Shown: positions 1-5,616 of the stretch, in pieces
How positions within the stretch are numbered: the stretch's first letter is position 1
How the letters are laid out: every line of letters begins with the position of its first letter
NCBI GenBank assembly: GCA_947461985.1
Contig: CANHNT010000047.1
Location: 1-10,335 of the forward strand
Direction: 5' to 3'
Origin: Bacteroidota bacterium
GTDB taxonomy: Bacteria; Bacteroidota; Bacteroidia; Chitinophagales; Chitinophagaceae
DNA length: 10,335 nucleotides
The notes under the pieces: generated by a model
The model's input: the letters and a program-made list of their open reading frames with translations, nothing else
What the model was told of the DNA's origin: nothing
Database searches by the model: none
Translations under genes and position numbers: made by a program

Positions 1-1
1 A

Positions 2-166
2 ACCTCAAAAATGGGTGCTGAAAAAACAAGTAGTTTTATATACATTGTTCCATTTGCTGCAGCCCTTTCTTCCTTCTTTTTTGTAAATGAAATTATTTAT
101 TGGAATACGATAGTCGGTGGTTTATTAGGCATTTCTGCTGTTTGGATTATCAATAAAAAGAAATAA
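2..166 (+). CDS. EamA/DMT-family permease, C-terminal fragment (5' end outside window)
   Basis: This open frame enters from the left edge and ends at TAA 164-166, giving the last 54 residues of a protein. Two hydrophobic stretches are visible, one from SSFIYIVPFAA through the following Phe-rich segment and one around TIVGGLLGISAVWII, followed by a basic tail NKKK. The order MGAEKTSS, then a VPF turn, then a helix, then an acidic NEIIYWNTIVGG loop, then a last helix is the usual ending of EamA/drug-metabolite transporter proteins (10 TM helices, inner membrane exporters of small metabolites). Substrate cannot be read from this fragment. An ATG at 11 lies inside the frame but is not a likely start, because the conserved end of the family continues upstream. 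No clear terminator follows the stop. Confidence 0.72.
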   Translation, partial: TSKMGAEKTSSFIYIVPFAAALSSFFFVNEIIYWNTIVGGLLGISAVWIINKKK

Positions 167-500
167 AAAGTCGATTCTAAATATCTAATGTAAATCCGTT
201 GTGCATTTAGGTCTAATAATCACAATTTTCATTTAAATATTGAAAATAAATACAAGCTTTTGTGTCGTTTGTGGTTGAGAAATTAACGACAAAAGACACA
301 AAAGAAAACAATAGCTTGTTATTCTTACATTTTATGTCCTAAATGAAGAAACTCATAATTCATAATTAAAAAAAGTTGTATTGTGGCAATCCGGATAGTT
401 ATCGGGACAGTGGCAATCCTTTTTGCTCGCTTTGAAGCAAAAAGATTGGAACGAAAAGCGTGTGGGCCACCCAAAAAATTCTTCTCTATATAGCTAGACA
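167..500. repeat. Structured intergenic region with nested inverted repeats and a probable interspersed repeat unit
   Basis: No gene is supported here; what shows is structure. (1) ATTTTCA 225-231 pairs with TGAAAAT 241-247. (2) CTTTTGTGTC 257-266 pairs perfectly with GACACAAAAG 295-304; outside it ACAAGCT 252-258 matches AGCTTGT 313-319, and inside it GTCGTT 264-269 matches AACGAC 285-290. (3) CATAATT is duplicated in tandem at 354-367. (4) GTGGCAATCC occurs at 383-392 and 410-419, flanking the near-palindrome CCGGATAGTTATCGGG 390s-405. (5) CAATCCTTTTTGCT 414-427 pairs with AGCAAAAAGATTG 436-448 with one bulged C. From memory, blocks like 380-475 recur between genes in flavobacterial genomes, where their antisense is often miscalled as a short protein; I could not run the search. 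It could be a decayed non-autonomous element or 3'-end structure. Confidence 0.5.
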
Positions 501-528
501 TAAAAAAGAGGAAAATAAATTTCCTCTT
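501..528 (-). terminator. Rho-independent terminator of iscU
   Basis: On the minus strand, 25 nt past the iscU stop, a perfect 9-bp stem (TTTCCTCTT 520-528 against AAGAGGAAA 506-514, loop of 5 nt) runs directly into a run of six T (complement of 502-507). This is the best-formed intrinsic terminator in the window and suggests iscU is not cotranscribed with anything to its left. Confidence 0.75.
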
Positions 529-552
529 CAATAGTTATTCTAAAGTTCTAAA

Positions 553-972
553 TTAATGAACAATTTTTTCTTCTAACTCAAGTGCTTCCATGCCATTCTT
601 CGTTCGATAGTCATTAATAGCAGCTTTAATAGCATCTTCGGCCAAAACAGAACAGTGAATTTTTACTGGAGGAAGATTTAATTCTTCTACAATATCCATA
701 TTGTCAATTTTTATAGCGTCATCGATGCTTTTTCCTTTTAACCACTCCGTTGCTACGCTTGATGATGCAATGGCAGAGCCACAACCAAATGTTTTAAATT
801 TTGCATCTTTTATGATTCCTGTTGCATCATCTACTTCAATTTGAAGACGCATTACATCACCACACTCTGGAGCCCCAACCAATCCTGTTCCAACAGAAGA
901 TTTATTTTTATCTAACGTTCCTACATTTTGAGGATTGTTATAGTGTTCAATTACTTTTTCTGAATATGCCAT
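553..972 (-). CDS. iscU: Iron-sulfur cluster assembly scaffold protein IscU
   Basis: IscU is the cytoplasmic scaffold on which the cysteine desulfurase IscS and an iron source build [2Fe-2S]/[4Fe-4S] clusters before transfer to apoproteins. The 139-residue product is full length for the family and carries the three ligand cysteines in their usual settings: C37 in APECGD (with D39), C64 in FGCGSAIASSS and C107 in KIHCSVLAEDA. LPPVK at 100-104 is the sequence recognised by the HscA-type chaperone. The start ATG (972-970) gives the conserved MAYSEKVIEHY opening; a 20-residue upstream extension to 1032 is possible in frame but would begin upstream of the promoter box. Neither iscS nor iscA lies beside it, and a terminator follows at once, so it looks monocistronic here, unlike the common iscS-iscU-iscA order. 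Confidence 0.96.
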   Translation of the reverse strand: MAYSEKVIEHYNNPQNVGTLDKNKSSVGTGLVGAPECGDVMRLQIEVDDATGIIKDAKFKTFGCGSAIASSSVATEWLKGKSIDDAIKIDNMDIVEELNLPPVKIHCSVLAEDAIKAAINDYRTKNGMEALELEEKIVH

Positions 973-990
973 TTTGTTATAATTTAAGTA

Positions 991-1021
991 CAAAGTTATA
1001 GTATGTGATTTCAACCACAAA
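991..1021 (-). promoter_or_regulatory. Bacteroidota-type promoter of iscU
   Basis: Read on the minus strand, TTTG (1021-1018), a 19-nt spacer and TAACTTTG (998-991) match the Bacteroidota sigma-70 consensus TTTG-N19-21-TAnnTTTG exactly. The predicted start is about 984-987, leaving a leader of roughly 12-15 nt before the ATG at 972, and it rules out translation from the upstream in-frame ATG at 1032. Confidence 0.7.
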
Positions 1022-1118
1022 AAATGATTCATATTTATTATTGATGCTGTATTTTCTCAAAAGCAGATTCATTTCGTTAAAAATTTTATAAATCAGTTTA
1101 TTATATGCTTGAACCTAC

Positions 1119-1126
1119 TATTTTTG
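1119..1126 (+). promoter_or_regulatory. -7 box of batB, 4 nt before its ATG
   Basis: TATTTTTG matches TAnnTTTG exactly. Only CTGC separates it from the ATG at 1131, so the predicted transcript begins at or within a couple of bases of the start codon. The -33 element is weak: the best match is TTTA at 1097-1100 with an 18-nt spacer. No ribosome binding site is visible. Confidence 0.45.
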
Positions 1127-1130
1127 CTGC

Positions 1131-2132
1131 ATGTTGCGATTTCAGCATTCAGAATATTTATGGTTTTTACTTACTATTGTCATTTTAGTAGGTTTGTTTT
1201 TATTGGCTGTCAAGGATAGAAGAAAGAAGCTAAAAACAATAGGTGATGAGGCATTGGTGAATTTTCAATTGCGTAAGTTTAATATGAAAGCTCAACGGTT
1301 TAAATTTATATTGTTGCTTTTAGCGCTTTTTACAGGGATTATTGGTCTTGCTAATTTACAAGCCAATGCCAAAACTCAAAAGGTAAACCGAAAAGGCATT
1401 GATGTTATGATTGCGTTGGACGTTAGTAAAAGTATGTTGGCAAAAGATGAAAGTCCAAATCGGTTAGAAAAAGCCAAACAATTTGTAAGCAAATTAATCG
1501 ATAAAATTGGAAACAATCGAGTTGGATTAATTGTTTTTGCAGGAAGAGCGTATGTTTCGGTTCCTCTAACAGTTGATTTTAGTGCGCTTAAAATGAATTT
1601 ATCTACAATATCGCCGGCTTCTATTCCTTCACAAGGAACCGTTTTGGGTGAAGCCATAAAAATGGCTCGTGAATCTTTTAATCCTAAAGACACAAAATAT
1701 AAAAGTATTGTTTTAATTAGTGATGGTGAGGATCATGATGAAAATGCAAATAATGAAGTAAAAAAAGCAGTAGAAGAAGGAATCATGATCAATACGGTTG
1801 GTATAGGTTCTGTAAATGGTTCACCAATTTGGGATGATGAATTGCAAGAAAATAAAAAAGATGCTGAAGGAAATGAAATCATTTCTAAATTAAATGAAGA
1901 GGAATTACAAACAATTGCAACAAATGGAGAAGGTATTTACACTCAATTAAATAATGCAGAAAATGTAGCAAAATCGATGGCAACTCAAATAAATTCTACT
2001 GAAAAGAAAAGTTTTGGCGATGTTGTTTTTGCTGATTACAATAACTATTTCCAATATTTTTTATTGCTCAGTTTAGCATTGATTACCATTGAATTTTTTA
2101 TTAGCGAACGAAAAAAAATAGCCACAGCATGA
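1131..2132 (+). CDS. batB: BatB: von Willebrand factor A domain membrane protein
   Basis: BatB belongs to the Bacteroides aerotolerance (Bat) set, inner-membrane VWA proteins linked to oxidative stress tolerance and envelope maintenance; the biochemical role is unsettled. The 333-residue product opens with MLRFQHSEYLWFLL, typical of BatB, and has a TM segment at about 10-26, another at about 58-78, a VWA domain at about 91-275 and a C-terminal TM helix at about 305-325. The MIDAS metal site is intact: D97-V-S99-K-S101, T170 in SQGT and D198 in ISDGEDHDE. Its TGA stop overlaps the ATG of batC (ATGA at 2129-2132), implying coupled translation. The expected upstream partner batA is absent: divergent iscU lies there instead. 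The start keeps the conserved N-terminal helix; the next in-frame ATG (residue 52) would lose it. Confidence 0.9.
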   Translation: MLRFQHSEYLWFLLTIVILVGLFLLAVKDRRKKLKTIGDEALVNFQLRKFNMKAQRFKFILLLLALFTGIIGLANLQANAKTQKVNRKGIDVMIALDVSKSMLAKDESPNRLEKAKQFVSKLIDKIGNNRVGLIVFAGRAYVSVPLTVDFSALKMNLSTISPASIPSQGTVLGEAIKMARESFNPKDTKYKSIVLISDGEDHDENANNEVKKAVEEGIMINTVGIGSVNGSPIWDDELQENKKDAEGNEIISKLNEEELQTIATNGEGIYTQLNNAENVAKSMATQINSTEKKSFGDVVFADYNNYFQYFLLLSLALITIEFFISERKKIATA

Positions 2133-2881
2133 AAATTATAGTTGGATTAATTTTATTGTTTTGTTCAATTAATTTGTTTGCTCAAACAGCCAATCAGCAT
2201 ATTTATAATGGAAATAAATTATATGGTAAAGGAAATTATAAAGAGGCTGCCAGCGAATATGAAAAAGCCTATCAAGAAAAAAAGAATCGGGAAGCGCAAT
2301 ACAATTTAGGCAACTCGTTGTATCAACAAAAAGATTTTGAAAAAGCAGCTAAACAATACACGGAGTCTGCCTCAAACACTAAAAATAATTCATTGAAAGC
2401 GGCTTCTTATCATAATATAGGCAATACATTTTTAGAACAAAAAAAATACGATGAAGCGATTCAAAATTTTAAACAGGCATTAAAATTTAATCCTTTATCT
2501 AAAGAAACAAAATATAATTTGGCATACGCGCAAGCAATGAAACAAAAGCAAGACCAACAGCAAAAAGAGAACAAAGACAAGAAGGAGAATAACAAAGACA
2601 AGCAAGATAAAAACAAAGAGCAACAAGAAAAGGAGAAAAAAGAAAAAGACAAGCAAGATAAGCAACAACAAGAAGAGAAAAATAAACAAGACGAACAAAA
2701 TAAGAACCAAGATAAAAGTGAAGAGGGAAATGAAAAAGATAAACCGAAACCAATGCCAAGCAAACTCACTAAAGAGCAGGCAGATCAATTATTAAATGCA
2801 TTAAATCAAGAAGAGAAGAAACTTCGAGCAAAAAAAGAAAAAGGGAATGGACAACCAGTGAAGCTTGAAAAAGATTGGTAA
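2129..2881 (+). CDS. batC: BatC: secreted/periplasmic tetratricopeptide protein
   Basis: BatC is the TPR partner of the Bat VWA proteins and probably acts on the periplasmic side as a protein-interaction module. The 250 residues begin with a signal peptide (MKIIVGLILLFCSINLFAQ, cut likely after the Ala-Gln region near 18-20). About three TPR units follow at 22-55, 56-89 and 91-125; GNYKEAASEYEKAY, KDFEKAAKQY and KKYDEAIQNFKQALKFNP are their second helices. Residues about 138-205 are an extremely charged Lys/Gln/Glu/Asp/Asn stretch, probably coiled or disordered. The end, LTKEQADQLLNALNQEEKKLRAKK then KLEKDW, is the conserved BatC tail. It overlaps batB by 4 nt. No batD follows; a convergent SET gene sits 9 nt beyond the stop. 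Family assignment is strong, function is by family. Confidence 0.88.
   Translation: MKIIVGLILLFCSINLFAQTANQHIYNGNKLYGKGNYKEAASEYEKAYQEKKNREAQYNLGNSLYQQKDFEKAAKQYTESASNTKNNSLKAASYHNIGNTFLEQKKYDEAIQNFKQALKFNPLSKETKYNLAYAQAMKQKQDQQQKENKDKKENNKDKQDKNKEQQEKEKKEKDKQDKQQQEEKNKQDEQNKNQDKSEEGNEKDKPKPMPSKLTKEQADQLLNALNQEEKKLRAKKEKGNGQPVKLEKDW
2594..2661 (+). repeat. In-frame 17-bp direct repeat within batC low-complexity segment
   Basis: AAAGACAAGCAAGATAA occurs at 2594-2610 and again at 2645-2661. The copies are 51 nt apart (17 codons), so both encode KDKQDK in the same frame. The surrounding DNA from about 2535 to 2745 is nearly all A and G on the plus strand. This suggests the charged linker grew by in-frame duplication or slippage and may vary in length between strains. 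Confidence 0.7.
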
Positions 2882-2890
2882 AAAATGCTG

Positions 2891-3307
2891 TTATTTATTT
2901 TTCCAATACGCTTTGCCGTAACTGCAAAAAATTTCGGCACCCGATTTTATTTTTTTAGTGGCTACTAAACAAACTTTTTGCTCCTCATTTAATGTGATTA
3001 TTGCATTGTTTTTAAATGAGAATGTTGCAAAATGGGCAGCATCATTGGCAAATTTTGCAAAACAAAACGTGTGCATACAATCTAAAATACTCCCATCAAT
3101 CATATTCATAAAATAATGATTTTCATTTTTTAGAGCGTGAAAATTGGCTTCTTGTTGAGTTAATATTTTGCCTTTAAAAGTAGCAATCATTTCATTTTTG
3201 TAAATATCAATTGCTGTAAAAAGACCTTGTCCGGCATTTTTTAATTGAGATTGTTGTACAAATAAATAATCTATTTCCTTTGCTTCTATTAACTCAATTG
3301 GCTCCAT
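2891..3307 (-). CDS. Small SET-domain protein (putative lysine methyltransferase)
   Basis: SET domains transfer a methyl group from S-adenosylmethionine, usually to a lysine side chain of a protein. This 138-residue product is little more than the bare domain: an N-terminal GxG motif in KNAGQGLF (25-30), a central KFANDA (85-90) at the place of the canonical RFxNHS pseudoknot strand, and the closing GAEIFCSYGKAYW (123-135) containing the catalytic Tyr region (ExxxxYGxxYW). No pre-SET or post-SET cysteine cluster and no signal peptide are seen, so it should be cytoplasmic. ATG at 3307 is preferred; a TTG five codons upstream (3322) is possible but would add only MKKKT. It converges on batC with 9 nt between stops. 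The substrate is unknown; the domain call is firm, activity is inferred. Confidence 0.8.
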   Translation of the reverse strand: MEPIELIEAKEIDYLFVQQSQLKNAGQGLFTAIDIYKNEMIATFKGKILTQQEANFHALKNENHYFMNMIDGSILDCMHTFCFAKFANDAAHFATFSFKNNAIITLNEEQKVCLVATKKIKSGAEIFCSYGKAYWKNK

Positions 3308-3368
3308 TGTTTTTTTTTTCAATAGTACTGATTTTTCTTTTATTTTTGAATTTTAATTTGGTAAACAG

Positions 3369-3399
3369 TAAACTTAATTTTTTAAAAAAACTAAGCAAA
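3369..3399 (-). promoter_or_regulatory. Candidate promoter of the SET-domain gene
   Basis: On the minus strand, TTTG (3399-3396), a 19-nt spacer and TAAGTTTA (3376-3369) differ from the Bacteroidota consensus only in the last base of the -7 box. It predicts a leader of about 55 nt before the ATG at 3307. Confidence 0.35.
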
Positions 3400-3429
3400 C
3401 TTTTGTTTTAAAAAATACGTCTTTTGAAT

Positions 3430-4671
3430 ATGAAAAAATATATAGCTCTCTTTTTATTAGTCATAACCACGCTCATTGCAAACGCAAAAACTACTAAAAT
3501 ATTATTTGTTGGTAACAGTTACATTTATGTAAATGATTTGCCTAAAACCATTAAAGACCTAGCCATCTCAAAAGGCGATAGCATCAGTTATACAACGCAA
3601 GCTATTGGAGGTGCTACAGCGCAATCATTGTGGAATACACCTGCAGTTATAAGCTCAATCGCACAAGGTGGTTGGGATTATGTTGTGTTGCAATGCCAAA
3701 GCCAAGAACCAGCATTTCCTCCCAGCCAAGTAGCAAGTGATACCTATCCTTTTGTGAAAAAATTAGACAGTTTGGTGCAGGCTACCAATAGTTGTGCAGA
3801 AACGCTCTTTTTTATGACTTGGGGAAGAAAAAATGGAGATGCTGCCAACGCCGCATTTTATCCTATAATTGGAACGTATGATGGCATGCAAGGTAGACTA
3901 AGGGAATCTTATTTGATGTTTGCCCAAGATTTTACAGCATCAGTTGTGCCAGTTGGTGTGGCTTGGAAAAACGTTCGCGCTCAATATCCAACTATTGAAC
4001 TTTATAATGCCGATGAATCGCATCCAAGTATTTACGGAACCTATTTAGCCGCTTGTGTATTTTACAGTTCTATCTTTCATAAAGCAGCAACAGGAGCTTC
4101 GTTTATTACCACAGGTATTTCTACAACCGATGCTACTTCTTTACAAAATATAGCAAGTAACACGGTGTTAGACAGTCTTGATAATTGGCAACAATATGGC
4201 AATTTGCCTTTTGCTAATTATTCTAAAACAAGCACAAATAAAACAGCAGTTTTTAATAATTTATCAAAACATTTCACTGCTTCATTTTGGGATTTTGGTG
4301 ATGGACAAACGAGTAATTTAATGAACCCTACGCACAATTATTTTTCTGACGGCAATTATACAGTTTGTTTGACTGCTACCAATGCTTGTGGCAAACAAGA
4401 AAAATTTTGCAATCCTTTATCAATCATTACCACCCCGAATGCGCTTAATGAAATAGAAGTTGAAAACGCTTATTTTATTCAAAATGGAAATCTGGTGACA
4501 TTCAAAAATTTGAATGGGGCTATTCAATTTCAAGTAATTTCAATGAATGGTGAAATAGTGAAAAGAGGAATTGTAAAAAACGAAACAACTCTTTCGTTAT
4601 ATAATTTACATGGTGTTTATATTATTCAATTAATGCACTTGTCTAAACCCATAAAAATAGTGTTGCCATAA
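3430..4671 (+). CDS. Secreted SGNH/GDSL-like hydrolase with PKD domain and probable T9SS C-terminal sorting domain
   Basis: Likely an extracellular esterase or lipase-like hydrolase; substrate unknown. The 413 residues start with a signal peptide (MKKYIALFLLVITTLIANA, cleavage near 19). The SGNH core covers about 22-220: block I is VGNSY with candidate nucleophile S30 (GNS rather than GDS), block II GG is in QAIGGATA, and block V is D195-ESH198-PS, supplying the Asp/His pair. The stretch YVVLQCQSQEP replaces the usual GxND block III. A PKD domain follows (about 250-325, signature WDFGDG at 287-292, with YTVCLTATNACG). The last 70 residues (about 345-413), with VISMNGEIVKRG and LYNLHGVYIIQL, resemble a type A T9SS sorting domain. 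ATG 3430 is chosen over TTG 3424. It stands alone, convergent with the terC-like gene. Confidence 0.85.
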   Translation: MKKYIALFLLVITTLIANAKTTKILFVGNSYIYVNDLPKTIKDLAISKGDSISYTTQAIGGATAQSLWNTPAVISSIAQGGWDYVVLQCQSQEPAFPPSQVASDTYPFVKKLDSLVQATNSCAETLFFMTWGRKNGDAANAAFYPIIGTYDGMQGRLRESYLMFAQDFTASVVPVGVAWKNVRAQYPTIELYNADESHPSIYGTYLAACVFYSSIFHKAATGASFITTGISTTDATSLQNIASNTVLDSLDNWQQYGNLPFANYSKTSTNKTAVFNNLSKHFTASFWDFGDGQTSNLMNPTHNYFSDGNYTVCLTATNACGKQEKFCNPLSIITTPNALNEIEVENAYFIQNGNLVTFKNLNGAIQFQVISMNGEIVKRGIVKNETTLSLYNLHGVYIIQLMHLSKPIKIVLP

Positions 4672-4753
4672 TTTTTTTGGTTATAAGGTTTTAAAGAGGT
4701 TAAATTTTAGAGGAGATAATTTTCCTTAGGTTTTTTCCTAGTTAAAGTTTCTG

Positions 4754-4795
4754 CAGTAAAATTCTTTTGTTACAGCCTTTTTTTACTGTTGTAAC
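4754..4795. repeat. Interleaved inverted repeats between convergent genes
   Basis: CAGTAAAA (4754-4761) is the exact reverse complement of TTTTACTG (4781-4788), and GTTACA (4769-4774) of TGTAAC (4790-4795). The arms alternate (1-3 and 2-4), so the two helices are either mutually exclusive or form an H-type pseudoknot in RNA. The rest of the 162-nt gap (4672-4833) holds no gene and no textbook terminator; TAGG/CCTA around 4727-4740 with a T6 loop is too weak to call. Confidence 0.4.
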
Positions 4796-4833
4796 CTCGG
4801 TGCCATTCCAAAATAAAATCTTACATAAAGGGA

Positions 4834-5616
4834 TTACACCATATCAATATCTGTATTTTCATCATTGTCTGAATAGCGTTCATGTAAATTTACAGGAGGT
4901 TGTTGCGGAGTATGCAATTTCAATTGGACAATATTTACAGTAAATGCAAATGCCATTGAGAAATAAATAGTGCCTTTTGGAATATGATAATGGATGCCTT
5001 CTGCAATAAGAGAAGCTCCAATGAGTAGTAAAAAGCTGAGGGCTAAAATTTTAATCGTTGGATGTTTGTGCACAAAGTGGCTAATTGGTTCAGCAGCAAA
5101 AAACATCACAACAACTGAACCGATAACGGCTGAAATCATTACCCAAACTTCGTTGGCCATACCGATAGCTGTAATTACAGAGTCGATAGAGAATACAATA
5201 TTTAAAATAAACATTTGAATAATTACAGAGGTGAATGACATTATTTTTTTCTTTTTTAATTTTACTGAGTCATCACCACTTTCGCCTTCTAACTTGTGAT
5301 GTATTTCTTTTGTACTTTGAAAAATTAAAAACAAACCTCCGCCCATTAATATCAAATCTTTTCCAGAAATTCCAATACCCAATACTTGAAATAATGATTT
5401 ATCTAATTTTAAAATAATAGAAATAGCCGCCAATAAACCAATGCGAACCAACATGCCAATAAACAAACCATATCGTCGGGCTAATTTTTGTTTAGCCTCG
5501 GGTAGTTTTCCTGATAATATGGAAATAAAAACAATATTGTCTATCCCCAAAATTACTTCTAATAAGGATAAAGTAATTAAACTAACAAGTGTTTCAGACG
5601 TAATATTTTCGAACAT
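4834..5616 (-). CDS. TerC-family integral membrane protein
   Basis: TerC-family proteins are inner-membrane proteins of the LysE transporter superfamily; characterised members export Mn2+ or help metallate secreted enzymes, and founding members were tied to tellurite resistance. The 260 residues give about seven hydrophobic helices. The family's acidic intramembrane motifs are intact: E20-VILG-I-D26-N27 in the first helix and N139-IVFSID145-S in the middle. A loop with KEIHHKLEGESGDD and KLKKKKIM (103-126) separates the two repeat halves, and the tail (about 235-260) is polar and acidic. It is the last gene of a three-gene unit: its ATG directly abuts the pyrD stop (TAAATG, zero spacing), so translation probably depends on the ribosome finishing pyrD. 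There is therefore no room for a dedicated Mn2+ riboswitch, and the ion handled cannot be read from sequence. Confidence 0.88.
   Translation of the reverse strand: MFENITSETLVSLITLSLLEVILGIDNIVFISILSGKLPEAKQKLARRYGLFIGMLVRIGLLAAISIILKLDKSLFQVLGIGISGKDLILMGGGLFLIFQSTKEIHHKLEGESGDDSVKLKKKKIMSFTSVIIQMFILNIVFSIDSVITAIGMANEVWVMISAVIGSVVVMFFAAEPISHFVHKHPTIKILALSFLLLIGASLIAEGIHYHIPKGTIYFSMAFAFTVNIVQLKLHTPQQPPVNLHERYSDNDENTDIDMV

Noticed and set aside
204..345. 8-bp inverted match CATTTAGG (204-211) to CCTAAATG (338-345) as ends of a mobile element
   Set aside because: Too short and not flanked by a target duplication; other short pairs cross it, so chance in AT-rich DNA is adequate.
325..531. Minus-strand open frame of 68 codons beside iscU
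   Set aside because: It runs through the iscU terminator, the hairpins and the repeat-like block; its Arg/Lys/Ser-rich translation matches no family I know, and such readings are typical spurious calls over interspersed repeats.
973..1032. 20-residue N-terminal extension of IscU
   Set aside because: The upstream ATG precedes the exact promoter at 991-1021, and the extension is absent from the conserved IscU opening MAYSEKV.
1376..1693. Minus-strand frame of 105 codons
   Set aside because: It lies wholly antisense to the VWA core of batB and shows no recognisable domain.
2461..2788. Three overlapping minus-strand frames rich in Leu, Phe, Ser and Cys
   Set aside because: They are antisense readings of the A/G-rich BatC linker; the apparent hydrophobicity comes only from base composition.
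2878..2905. A terminator between batC and the SET gene
   Set aside because: Only A/U pairing around AAAAAAT and ATTTATTTTT is available; there is no stable stem.
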